A stretch of DNA of 64,000 nucleotides, taken from positions 609,601,918 through 609,665,917 of the forward strand of contig CM062815.1 in assembly GCA_031772625.1 (NCBI GenBank). The letters run 5' to 3'. This document shows, piece after piece, positions 34,681-45,004 of the stretch. The notes beneath the pieces are model-generated. The model did no database searches and was not told the origin of the DNA. It saw only the letters and a list, made by a program, of their open reading frames with translations. Source of the DNA: Pinus tabuliformis (lineage: Eukaryota; Streptophyta; Pinopsida; Pinales; Pinaceae). A program made the position numbers and the translations under genes. Position 1 is the first letter of the stretch; every line of letters starts with the position of its first letter.

Positions 34681-35533
34681 AGACTTCTTCAACACTATCC
34701 TCTATTTGATCAAAACTTGAAGAAGGAATTGCATGCAGATAGAATGAGCACTTTGAGTACAACTTATGAACAATAGCAGGGAAATTTTTAGTTAGTATGA
34801 CAAGTAAGGTTGATTCAGTAAAGAATTCATCACATCCACAGGTCCACAAGAAAGTTCAAACACACTAGCGAGTGTTGGAAATAACTTATGTATGAAGGAA
34901 ACTTCAGGTCTATAGGATAATATAGGGCAAATAGAGAATGTAGATATGACATGTACTGACTAATGAAGGAAGCATGGTCTCAGGGGGAGACTTTGAAGGT
35001 GCAGGAATAATTGTGAACAAATTTGGTAGTGAGATATTTATACCGATCCATATGATAACATGCAATCTCAGTGGTAAACTCTATCATCATGGAAGCATGA
35101 TTATATGGAAACAGAAAGGCATCATGGTTTCTACAGGTCCACAAGATTAGGAATAGTTCAGAAGCTTTGGCAACATACTTATAGAGACCTTATTTCATAG
35201 AAGAATAATTTGTGGAGTTCTGATAGATACTTACTAGATGAAAAAATTATGGTAGAAATAAATACACCACAGGAGTCACTTTGCGTATGAATATAGTAAA
35301 CATTCACGAACCTTTTCCATTGATGTCAAAGGGGGAGAGATTGGAGACATTGATACAAACCGAAGGAACAAGAATATTGGAAGAGAAAATGCAGGTATTG
35401 ATAGAAAGAAGGTAGGAATCTTCATAGTCAAGTAGGGTGTGTTGTTAAAACCATGTTAGGGGGAGTTTGGTTTGATTGGCATCAATAAGCATTAATTTTT
35501 GATGGTGTCACCATTAATGAAAAAGGGGGAGAC
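34681..35533 (+). other. Element D 3' internal region with polypurine runs
   Basis: No coding domain. AAAGGGGGAGA-type runs occur near 35328 and 35522, the latter directly before the 3' LTR; GTTAGGGGGAG lies near 35456. Confidence 0.6.
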
Positions 35534-35972
35534 GGTTGCACATAGTGTTATCACCGATGAAAACAAGATGTCAAATGGAATTCCTGAGATAATAGTAGCA
35601 TCATTTATGGATCATAGGAAGAATATGACATTTAGACATCTTGAATACCTTCATTAGGTAAAGTCCAATGAAGCTTGAAGTTTATTGAGTTTTTTACTAA
35701 GTTAAGAAGCCATAATGATCCTATAAATAGAATGATTATGTAAGTCTCATTGATAACTTTCCAACAATATATCCATCTATAAAATAATCCTCCTGGATAA
35801 GAATTTACAACCATTTTAAAATCATCGTTAGTTGGAGGTCCAAACTATAGGACAAAAACCCAAATTATTGATATGTTAAAGAGTGAACACTTTTCGGGTG
35901 CATCCATGGCTTATTGACCATATCAATGGTAGATCTCAATAGAACTTACATGAAATTTAACCTATTAAATAT
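35534..35972 (+). repeat. Element D 3' LTR, truncated
   Basis: Aligns with 19880-20320 (shared TTTATTGAGTTTTTTACTAAGT, TTAGTTGGAGGTCCAAA, ATTGATATGTTAAAGAGTG). Similarity stops near TTTAACCTATTAAA. Confidence 0.8.
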
Positions 35973-38000
35973 TGGAAGGTTTGAAATCACTTCTCTTTTG
36001 TTCTGATCTACCTCATTCCCTGCAGAAGAGATAATATATCAAAGACCAACACCTTTATTTAACAACACGTAACATTTTTCATTACTTAAGGAAATGTTAG
36101 TTGCTTGGAATTTGATTAAGAAGTTTCCAAGGTTCTCTAATGCTTCCTCAAATGAGTCACCATAAACAATAAAAAAATCCATGTACATTGCAACATGGTT
36201 ATGGATTAAGTCCGAAAAGATTCATAGCACTACTCTTAGGAATGTGCCACAGCATTAAATGATCCAAACACAACACTCAATAAGTGAATGTACCCCATGG
36301 GTTTATGAACATGGTTTTGTATTGATCATATAGTGCAATCTATATTTGATGATAACCACTAAAACCATCCAGAAATAAAAAATACAGTTTGTTTGTTAGA
36401 TTGTCTAGAGCTTGGTCAATGAACGGAAGATGAAAATATTCCTTCATGGTGGCCTTGTTTAAATCTTGGAAAGCCACATAAATTTTCTATTTACCATTCT
36501 TCTAGGGAACTACTACAATAGGTGAGACCTTTTTTGATAGATAAATTTGGCATCAAGAAGCTTTTGCAATTCATCTTTAAATACTTCTTTAAGGGCTAGG
36601 TTCATATGCCTTTGGGGTTACCTAATAATATGGGAATCACTCTAACTATAATATGATGAGAGAAAGTGTTAAGGTGTATACCTTTAATTCATGGTAGTAT
36701 CATGCAAAAGAACTTTATTTTTTTTGTAGGACTTGGATCAATTTTTCCTGCTAGGATTCAGTAAGTTGAGAACTTATATGCAAAAGTTCACTTTGGTTGA
36801 TACCAATGGGCATGTTGTAGCACTATTTTTTCTAGGTGGTGGTTGCCACGATATTACAAAATGTAAAAGGGGATGTTGAAACACTAGTTTCCTACACATC
36901 AACCTCCAAATTTTGATTTAACAAAAGATAACACAAATTAAAACTCTATGTAAAATCTAAAATTTAGAGCAAAGTGTTCATTTGGATTTCCTCGATGTTT
37001 TCTTTGAAGTTCATTACTTGATCTATTGCAAATACGATTGTACAAATTCTCCATCAATGTTGCCATTGTTAGACCATAGAATATTTTCTAGATAAGTGAG
37101 GGATTTTTTAGGTGGGTATAAGGTCTCTTGTTTCACTAAAACCCCTTGCGAAATAAACATATTTCTAGATTTTCAACTTATAAAAGCATTTGTGGTAGCA
37201 AGCCTTGGCCTATCAAGGATCATGGGATGTTCCCAAAAGAATATTTGGGATATAAGACCATAAATTCTATGAAGTAATCACAAGAGTCAAATGAGACAAT
37301 AACATCATCCAATACTCCCTCTCATATTATCTTGGATTTTTTTAGCAAATTCAAGGATGGAAGGATTGGATGCAAGTTAGGAAAATTGAATTTCTCCATG
37401 ATTTTCAATAATTTTCTACATTGTTATCTTAATCCATGACTCAAATAATTTTTGTAGCTTTTATCAAACTATGAATTAAACTCAAAAATATGAAAATTGC
37501 AATGCCAAAACACCACCAAAAGATCTTATGGTCATAGGTTCAAGTCCTAGAACTTTATAGTTTTCTCAAGCTTTTGCGTTGACAATTGTGCTAGAATTAG
37601 AATGGTTATCTGATCTGAAGTCCCTACTTAGAGATAGTGGCATAAGATCATTAGATGATGGCTCTTGATGGGAAGTTGTGACAAATACAATACTACATGT
37701 CAATGATGATATTGTAATAGTTGCAAATTGAATCCCATATTTGAGGTGGGGTGGCTGGGGGGTGGGGTGGGGTGTGAAGGGGTACTAGAAATAACTTAGG
37801 AGTGGGCTAACCTCTCAATGGGTTATGTGTGGTAGTTTCTTGGGCTTGGGAAGAGCCAAGACCAATCCCCTAAAATTCTCCAATGTCAAAATAATTGGCA
37901 TGGAGACCTAGAATGAACTCAGTTGCACATAATTCCCAAAAGAATACAAGGGAAGCTCTCTATTATTGCAAGGAGGTTTTCCAAATACCATAATCTATTG
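35973..38000 (-). mobile_element. Element K: antisense Ty3/gypsy protease-RT fragment
   Basis: On the minus strand the sequence reads, from high to low coordinates, a protease-end pattern (RPRLATTNAFIS, about 37130-37310) and then RT blocks (VSPIVVVP, LNKATMKEYFHLPFIDQALD, LFLDGFSGYHQI, YMDFFIVYGDSFEEALENL) between about 36700 and 36060. The wording is that of Athila/Tat-type gypsy elements. No LTRs are identified, and the low-coordinate side abuts the truncated LTR of D. Many breaks; very old. Confidence 0.7.
37748..37783 (+). other. G-quadruplex-type G-run
   Basis: Four or more runs of at least four G separated by 1-5 bases (GGGG, GGGGGG, GGGG, GGGG, then GGGG) in otherwise AT-rich DNA. 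It meets the usual G3+N1-7 pattern. Confidence 0.6.
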
Positions 38001-39276
38001 ATCCATCTAGTTGTTTCTCCATGTTGGGATGTTCACGAGTCCATGTAATGATGCCCCTTTCTTGAACTAGGCAAGTGTTTGGTTCTAAGGTTAATGAACA
38101 AGAACAATACTAGTTTTGTTTATATCCATATTTTTCATCTCTTCCGTATTGACGCCACTTGAGTAGTACTCTCTCATCATGACCCTATATTTGGATATAT
38201 CATATAAATGGCGAATGGGAGCAAGTAACTATGATGCCATGTAAACTCCACAATTATGTTTTTAAGTTCATTGAGACAATAATCAAACTTATAGTATAGG
38301 TTTTGTGAAAAGTTATGGTTCTATTTTTCAAGAAAGTTTAGCTACATAGTGGTGGAATAATAAATACAATTAAACAATAACACACATAAAAAATATAATA
38401 ATATATTTAGAATCAAATGTACATGGAAAAAAGATTTTCTAATGTCATGTGCTAATGATACATATGTCTAGGTTCTATAAGTATGAGTGCTAATGATATA
38501 CATGTCTAGTCCCTAGAAGTATGAGTGCTAATAATACATATGTCTAAGCGCTATTTTCTTCTAGACTTTGTTTTCTCTTATTTGTTTTAAATACAAATTA
38601 TAAAGCAAATTTGTATTGGTAGAGAAAAAATCACCATAAATTAATGAGAAATGAAGAAAAAATGCTAATAATACATATGTCTAATCCCTATTTTCTTCTA
38701 GACTTTGTATTTTCTGATTTATTTTAAATACAAATTATGAAGCAAATTTGCATTGATGAGAAAAAATCACCATAAATTAAAAAGAAAGGTAAAAAAACTC
38801 ATTGTTATATATATATAACCCAAAAAATATTTAAAAAAAAATTAAATGCACTTTTTTACACTAACCAAAGCAAAAATTCAGAAGTGTATATATAATTTAA
38901 AATAGATCTTAATTATTTTTATCTCAAAGGCTTAATAATTTTACAATGTATTGTGCACATCTTGCATCACTTTTGCATTGCATTTACCAATTTAAATACT
39001 ATATTAATTAAGATAATTATTTGGAAACTTAATTGCAATAAAATGTTTTTCCTTGCAATTTTATCGTTAGGTTGGAAAAATATACTTATGTTATCTATGA
39101 TATGTAGGTTAAATTGAGAACCTTCTAAAATATTTTTTAGATTCTAAAAAGAGAACAGTTTTTTGAGTTTTTTCAAAAGAGATAATATTTTTTTAGTAGA
39201 ATGGGAAAACCATTATAACTCAGCGATTAAATAACTGATATAATATTAATATTACACTAAATATATAAATAATAAA
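38001..39276. other. AT-rich intergenic stretch
   Basis: No gene is recognised on either strand. It contains the small tandem arrays at 38450-38790 and a short TATA run near 38808. Confidence 0.5.
38450..38790. repeat. Compound tandem repeat
   Basis: GTGCTAATGATACATATGTC-type 37-bp units start at 38450, 38487 and 38526. The last is extended to a ~137-bp unit (through TTCTTCTAGACTTTG, AAATACAAATTAT, AAAATCACCATAAATTA) that is repeated from about 38663. Confidence 0.8.
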
Positions 39277-39490
39277 AAACCATTTTCAATTTTCTTTCGG
39301 GATTTATCTTGAAGATCCGATGGAAAAATATGTGGGACGCCTAATACAGTACTCGACCTTCTCAACCTATCACAACAAACACATTAATTCGAAATAATTC
39401 TCTAACGAGAAAACCACTTTCAATTTTCGTTGGCGAAGATGCAATGGAAAAATCTATGGACCGCAGCATACAGTATTCGACCATTGGAAC
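39277..39490. repeat. ~134-bp tandem duplication downstream of the kinase gene
   Basis: CATTTTCAATTTTC...GATGGAAAAAT...ACAGTACTCGACC from 39281 is repeated as CACTTTCAATTTTC...CAATGGAAAAAT...ACAGTATTCGACC from 39415. The repeats start 85 bp beyond the stop codon, so they may fall in the 3' UTR. An overlapping 68-residue minus-strand frame is not supported as a gene. Confidence 0.75.
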
Positions 39491-39574
39491 CGACTGCGGT
39501 TTTGAATTAGCGAAGGCTTGATTGAGCATATATCTTGTGACCGGCTTCTGCCCGACCTCTACTTCCAAAAATGA

Positions 39575-41551
39575 TTACCCATATACCTGAGAATGGTCAG
39601 CTATGGGTTCAGAACACATAATACTTACGTCTAACCAACCCGTGCAGATGTCGGGAAGAGGAGCTTCGCCTTCCAATATTTCGCAGACATGGCGTATGCC
39701 CAGCCTGTTCTCCGGCTCTGGATGAGAACACAACAAGCCCAATTTCAGCACCTTCTCCATCTCGCCCACATCATATGCCTTCCCCAGCTTCGGATCCGAT
39801 GCCTCCAACAGCCTCTCCTCGCTGTACAGCTGCCACGCCCAGTCAACCAAAATCGTTTGCTCGGCGTCCTTCGACAGATCCACGGGCCTCCTCCCGCATG
39901 CCACCTCCAACAGCAAAACTCCGAAACTGAATACATCCGATCTGGGAGAGGCCTTCCCCGTGTGTATCAGCTTCGGCGCTATGTAACCCAGCGTTCCCAC
40001 CACATGCGTCGTCTGAGGATTCTCGTTGTGATCATAAAGCCGAGCGAGTCCAAAGTCTCCTAGCCGCCCGTTGTGCTCGGAATCCAGAAGCACGTTGCTC
40101 GACTTGATGTCTCTGTGGATCACCATTTTCTCCCATCCCTCGTGCAGATACAGCAGCCCCGCCGCCACGCCCTTCAGGATCGCGTATCGCCGATCCCACG
40201 ACAGGACTGTTGTTGGGTTCCCAAATATGAGATTATCCAGGCTGCCGTTGGGCATGTAGTAGTAAACGATGAATAATTGTTTTTGCCTCCGGCACCAGCC
40301 CCGGAGGTGAACCAGGTTCCGGTTCTCTAGGCATCCCATGCTCGAGATCTCTGCGACAAACCCTTTCATTCCCTCCGTGAACTCCTTCATGATGCATTTG
40401 ACTGCTACTTCTTGGCCGCTGGTGGGGAGAACGCCCCTATAAACCTTGCCAAAACCCCCTTGCCCTAAAACGTTATCACACCGGAATCTGCTGGTGGCGA
40501 TGCTGAGCTCCTGGTAAGTGAATCTATGGGGCCAGTACTCCTCCCATTCTTCAATCGTTTCCCTGTTTCTCGCTCTTTTCAGAAGCAGGACCGCGCCAAT
40601 CGCGAGTGAGACGATAAAAACAGTCGCCACGGTGATGCCGGCTATGAGTCCGCGGTCCGGACGATTGGAATCCATGTTAGCAAGTGAAGGGAGACGCGAC
40701 ACATCAAGGGGCGGCGCCGTGCCTTCGGTGGTGAAGCTCCACGCCAGAACGTAATGGTCTTCCACGAAGACTCCTCCTGTGGCCGATGAAAATCCAACAA
40801 ACATCTTCTCTTGCAGAACGTTGTGCAGGTCGATTTTCAGAGATATCAACGGCCTCTGAGGTCTCGGCAAGCCGGCCAATGTGATGGTAACGTTGAGGCG
40901 GTTTTGTGAATGATTGTAATCGATCCAGGCCTGTATGTTCCGTCCACTCTTGAGGCTCAAGCCATGGAATCTGTCCTCCCCATTCCAATATCCGGCAGGG
41001 TTGGTCACCACTGACTTGAGGTCGTTGATGTCCACGCCCACGTGGTTGTCGTCTGGGTCATTGAATTCCACGTTCCTAATCGTGTCGAACTCCACTGCAA
41101 ACAAGTGATTGGATGCTTGCCCGCAGCTGGTGATGTTTAGCAAGCCCAAATAATGGGCTGGCAGAGCGCCGAAGGGAGATCTGTGGGGCATCATGACGAA
41201 GGCTATTCCATGACCGCCTGCGTCAGAGGGAGGAGGCACCACTGAGAAAACGAAGGTAGTGCTGAAGGAGGAAACCGTCTCCTTGTTTTTCATCTGCAGA
41301 GGAATTGAATACAGCGCGTGGCCTGAAATGAAATGCGAGTGATTTGTGAGGACAAGCACGGGTACGAAGGGCATGACTGAAGCACCCCCTCCCAAGAATA
41401 AATTGCTTCTATTGAATCTGTCGAAAACGAAAGTGGTGTTTCGATGATCCTCCTCCATGGTCTGTGCAGCAAAAATTGGTGTTATTAGGTAGCTGAAGGC
41501 TATCAGGAGGAGGCTGCGACATGGAAGCATCACCATTCTTTTCTTTCGCAT
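39575..41551 (-). CDS. L-type lectin-domain receptor-like kinase
   Basis: A 658-residue, uninterrupted, intronless frame with complete LecRLK architecture. There is an N-terminal signal peptide (~1-29), and a legume-lectin domain (~38-275) with the metal-binding pattern VEFDT (153-157) and DPDDNHVGVD (165-174). A juxtamembrane linker, a single membrane helix (~301-325) and a Ser/Thr kinase (~357-628) follow. Kinase residues visible: GQGGFGKV (363-370), Lys385, Glu401, HRD (479-481, RD type), Asn486 and DFG (499-501). The APE motif reads APK (Lys527), which is unusual. The family sits in the plasma membrane and links extracellular signals (ATP or NAD+ for some Arabidopsis members) to immunity or development; this gene's ligand cannot be read from sequence. 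Length is normal. The first Met is chosen because the signal peptide follows; Met6 or Met8 are possible. It is more GC-rich than its surroundings. Confidence 0.95.
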   Translation of the reverse strand: MRKKRMVMLPCRSLLLIAFSYLITPIFAAQTMEEDHRNTTFVFDRFNRSNLFLGGGASVMPFVPVLVLTNHSHFISGHALYSIPLQMKNKETVSSFSTTFVFSVVPPPSDAGGHGIAFVMMPHRSPFGALPAHYLGLLNITSCGQASNHLFAVEFDTIRNVEFNDPDDNHVGVDINDLKSVVTNPAGYWNGEDRFHGLSLKSGRNIQAWIDYNHSQNRLNVTITLAGLPRPQRPLISLKIDLHNVLQEKMFVGFSSATGGVFVEDHYVLAWSFTTEGTAPPLDVSRLPSLANMDSNRPDRGLIAGITVATVFIVSLAIGAVLLLKRARNRETIEEWEEYWPHRFTYQELSIATSRFRCDNVLGQGGFGKVYRGVLPTSGQEVAVKCIMKEFTEGMKGFVAEISSMGCLENRNLVHLRGWCRRQKQLFIVYYYMPNGSLDNLIFGNPTTVLSWDRRYAILKGVAAGLLYLHEGWEKMVIHRDIKSSNVLLDSEHNGRLGDFGLARLYDHNENPQTTHVVGTLGYIAPKLIHTGKASPRSDVFSFGVLLLEVACGRRPVDLSKDAEQTILVDWAWQLYSEERLLEASDPKLGKAYDVGEMEKVLKLGLLCSHPEPENRLGIRHVCEILEGEAPLPDICTGWLDVSIMCSEPIADHSQVYG

Positions 41552-41627
41552 GAACTAAATTTCTCTCACGAACAAATGAATTGATCTTAAGTTCAAACAT
41601 CTAATATTGCCATCAGCATCTATGGTT

Positions 41628-41675
41628 ACACAGCAGTGTTGACTGCCATCTACACAGCAATGTTGACGGCCAGCT
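41628..41675. promoter_or_regulatory. 24-bp tandem duplication with W-box cores
   Basis: ACACAGCAGTGTTGACTGCC at 41628 and ACACAGCAATGTTGACGGCC at 41652 are two copies of one 24-bp unit. Each contains TTGAC (41639-41643, 41663-41667), the core bound by WRKY factors. They lie 77-124 bp upstream of the kinase start codon. Confidence 0.55.
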
Positions 41676-41690
41676 ATGCCGTAATAGATT

Positions 41691-41700
41691 AGATATAAAT
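41691..41700 (-). promoter_or_regulatory. Candidate TATA box of the kinase gene
   Basis: On the minus strand ATTTATATCT lies about 140 bp upstream of the start codon. It is the best TATA-like word between the gene and the AT-rich flank, but such words are common in this flank. Confidence 0.3.
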
Positions 41701-43150
41701 TAGACCAGACCGTAAAAATGTAGTTAGTTCACAAATCATATATTTAGATTCATACATCATTATTGGTCCCCCAATAATTTATAATTATTAAACATATTTT
41801 AAATATAAATATTTATTATTAAATATTATTTAAATATTTTTTATATGAGTGATATATCAAGGCCTTAGTCTGATTTATATCAAAGGTTTAAAATTATCGT
41901 TTTGCTAGAAACTGTACTATCACGGAAAAAGCTAATTTTTTGAAGTTATTTTGTTTATAAGTTAAATTATATTTATATCACATATTTATTTTTAATTATT
42001 TTATTATGAATATAAATAAGGTTGTATAATTAGCTTTTTTTTAGTTTAATAAAATATTTTAATGTCATAATGATATGTTGTATGTACTCCAAACAATAAT
42101 AAAATTGTAAAATAAATTATATAAATATTTGTTTAATATTTTTTATTAATTTTTTAAATATAATTAAACATATTTTTGGTAAATAATATATATATATATA
42201 TATATAATTGACATTGAAGAGAATGATAACAAGTTAATAATTATTTATTTAATATTGAATGATGGCAATTTTTTTATATAATGTTCATATTATAGTACAC
42301 ATGTCATGTTATTAAAGTATAAATTGATATAATGAGAGTTGTACAAATTGTACACATGTTATTTTTACATATGTTTTTCAAATTTATATTTTTTAAATTA
42401 AAAAATAAAACCCATAAAAATTGTCTATTCAATACTTTACACCAATGAGAAAATAAAATTTTTGAATTTAATTACAAACAATTTGTGTTTATGGTACATA
42501 GTAATTAATATATAATGTTATTTTTCAAATTATTTATATTTATTGTACATAGTAATTAGTGATATAGTACATAGTAATTAATAATAGAGTACACAAAAGT
42601 CAATTTTTTCCATCATTACACAATAAGAGGGGAGACATTTAAACCAATCATATTTGAGATAAATAGAAATAATGATTTCATAATGTTAAACTTTAGATAG
42701 ATTTTAAATTTTTTTAATCAAAGAAAAACTAATAACAAGTAAATGAAAAATGAATACGTTTCTATCCTGCCACCACAAATATAATAATAATTTTTTTATT
42801 TTTGTGATATATAAAATATTTATTTTAATCATTTTATTTTGAATGAAATATTTTTATATTTTTTTGCGATATATTAAATATTTATTTTTAATCATTTTAA
42901 TAGTGAAAATTTTTGAAATCTTATTATTAAATTAAATTGTTTTTGTAATTACAAAAATCAAATTTAAAAAAAAAAAAATTACCCTTCTAAATCATTCCAA
43001 AAAATGTTAAAATTAAATGAAAAATTTATTTCAATTATGTTTTTAATTGATATTCTGTAATTTTTTAACAATAAAAATGTTATATAGAATAATAAATAAT
43101 AAAAAAATCCAAGCAACTTGAGTCAAATTATTGGTTGATCCAGATCTGAT
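41701..43150. other. Very AT-rich intergenic stretch
   Basis: Over 80% A+T by eye, with a short (TA)n run near 42189-42207 and repeated GTACATAGTAATTA words near 42494-42585. No gene is seen. Confidence 0.6.
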
Positions 43151-44110
43151 CTTTTATTATTTATTAACTTTCAAAAAGTGTTAATGCACGATTTTGAATA
43201 ACACCATTTTAAGGACAACATTTAAGCATGAAGAACTTATAAGAAATTTGCAGCAAGTAAGAACAACAAACTTTCAAAGAATAGCGACACAAGTAATTGT
43301 TAATGGAGTTCGGTTATCTTCAAGCCTACATCTCCGGGTCCTCATCTTCAACGAGGAGGCCTTTATATTAAATCTTCAAAGCCATCAAACTAAATCAAAG
43401 TTATATCAAAATGATCTTTGACTGGTCCAATTGTGTCATGCTAGACCTCAAAATTCCAATGCAACTGATGGCTGAGAAAGAAACCTCGTACAACTCTCAG
43501 AATAATCCTACAAAGTTTTTCCTCCAAATCTTCAAAGCTACTCCCAAAGCTCTTCTGCTCCATACAATGCCACAATGCCTCTCAAAAGGCCAAGCTCACC
43601 TCTCTATCTTTTCCATGGCATAACATTCAATATATATAATGTTTGTGACTAAACCCTAATGGAAAACATAGCAATCGATTTAATTACATAGTGCATTTGT
43701 TATAACCATATAACAATATGTCTCTATTGTTACAAACCCGCTCTATATTTAACATATTCTTTATAACCCAAACCCATAGTTTTAAACCCCGTGGCATTGT
43801 CGTTGAACTACATATCAAATATAACATGTAGTTTTTGGCGGTGGTATCACATTAGAGCCCGTGATATAGAGTTGCAACCTCCGCATCATATTTGTTATAA
43901 CCAAATTTTGAATACTAGCGGTGAAGATATAACCCCCGCGTGGTAAGTTGAAAATAGTGGTGATTCTGTCGTTTTGGATTATGGTTAGCACTGATTAAAA
44001 CATAGCTCTGGGTTGGCAAGACCGCTGGATGTGGCGGGCTCCGCTAACCTTACCACCACTTGCCAAATTACACAACAATAAATACATATTTGTGCCATCT
44101 TTATTCCAAA
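43151..44110. other. Intergenic stretch, no recognised gene
   Basis: Two short plus-strand frames (43194-43421, 43411-43623) have no recognisable domain. From about 43650 the sequence repeats TTATAACCA/TTTGTTATAACC words. Confidence 0.4.
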
Positions 44111-44180
44111 GCATGTTGACGGTGTATTGGTAATCGCATGGAGTTTGTGTTGGACAGGTCACGTGTTTGAATCCCATTAG
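44111..44180 (+). repeat. tRNA-derived SINE-like segment
   Basis: TTGACGGTGTATTGGTAATC (A-box-like) is followed about 35 nt later by GTGTTTGAATCCC (B-box-like, GGTTCGAATCC pattern). Ends are undefined. Confidence 0.4.
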
Positions 44181-44498
44181 CTCTGCCCGACCCTTCAAAA
44201 AATTTTGGCAAATCCGACTAGGCCACGTGTTTCCTTGGGATTGGTCCCCATACTTGGTGAATCTAACGAGGCCACGTGTCGCCCTCTAAAAGGGCCACGT
44301 ATCGCCTTGGGATTGTTCCCCATGCACCCAACCACAACCTGGCACTTGTCAACTTCCACCTCATCACACAAGCAGTAGTGCCATGTCAGCGCTTAGTCAT
44401 CATCCAGTCAGCGTTGACTTTGACTTCCCATTGATTTTGACTTTGACTTTCGCTTTTTGGAGTTTTCCCAGAAAACTTTGACTTTGAATAATATTGAC
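44160..44498. promoter_or_regulatory. G-box and W-box motif cluster
   Basis: CACGTG occurs at 44160, 44224 and 44273, with CACGTA near 44296. GCCACGTGTTTCCTTGGGAT and GCCACGTATCGCCTTGGGAT form a ~72-bp direct repeat. Then TTGAC occurs six times between 44414 and 44498. No gene or LTR boundary explains the cluster; it could be a relic LTR promoter. Confidence 0.45.
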
Positions 44499-44999
44499 AT
44501 ACGGACTCGGTTTTCACCCATTCAAGTTGCGTTGGGATCGTTTTTAGAGCTCTATGCGATGACACTGCTTTCACTCGAATCCAATAACTTTGAATTTTGG
44601 CATTTTCTGGATCCTTGCTCATCCATTGATCAATTTCGGATCATTTCCTCCCCACTGAGACATTTTGGACCACCAAAAGTCTTAAATTCCATAAAAAAAT
44701 GTGGGTTTTGTTTTCCCACTTGGCTGGTATATGTCCACCTTGTTCTGAATCTGTACACTTTACTCATCCATACCACTGTAAGCAAAACACACAAATAGAA
44801 AAGTATATCGATTCCCTTTTCACCCACATCTACATTCATATTTGCTGCTAATATCTAGGCACCACTAAACAGTAGTCAACCCATTAACAAGATTGAAAGT
44901 ATTGACATAGATGAAACCATACCCTACTTTTTCTTCATAGTTGAAACAAAACTCAACTTATCATGACGCAACTCTTGTTGATGTACAATTTTGGATTCC
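44499..44999. other. Stretch before element H, no recognised gene
   Basis: No domain recognised. The part next to 45000 may be a continuation of the antisense gypsy element I that element H entered. Confidence 0.35.
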
Positions 45000-45004
45000 T
45001 TAAC
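45000..45004. repeat. Target-site duplication of element H, left copy
   Basis: TTAAC directly before the LTR; the same five bases follow the other LTR at 52557-52561. Confidence 0.85.

Larger units (their letters stand above)
19880..35972 (+). mobile_element. Element D: gag-only Ty1/copia element, split by C and E
   Basis: The sequence from 19880 (TGTTGCGCATAGTG) recurs from 35534 for about 440 bp, so these are the starts of the 5' and 3' LTRs. The 5' LTR, minus nested element C, ends at 29360 (GGGTATAACA) and is followed by a primer-site-like TGGAATCCAAGG. The 3' LTR follows a copia polypurine tract (AAAAAGGGGGAGAC) and is cut off near 35972. The internal region has gag pieces and a copia protease-like piece, but I find no integrase or RT. 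LTR identity is about 80-85% by eye. An old, rearranged element with many breaks. Confidence 0.65.

Noticed and set aside
37501-37560. Perfect B-box-like GGTTCAAGTCC suggesting a tRNA or SINE
   Set aside because: No A-box-like word or tRNA-like pairing lies upstream at the right spacing.
38450-38790. Regular repeats that might suggest a CRISPR-like array
   Set aside because: Units are directly tandem without unique spacers, and the context is plant DNA.
39362-39568. 68-residue minus-strand frame just downstream of the kinase
   Set aside because: It falls in a tandemly duplicated 3' flank, has no domain and is probably 3' UTR.
39689-40988. Plus- and minus-strand frames of 60-124 residues inside the kinase gene
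   Set aside because: They are shadows of the 658-residue kinase frame in other frames.
43194-43623. Two overlapping short frames as a possible host gene
   Set aside because: No domain, no splice or start context I could defend, and strongly AT-rich surroundings.
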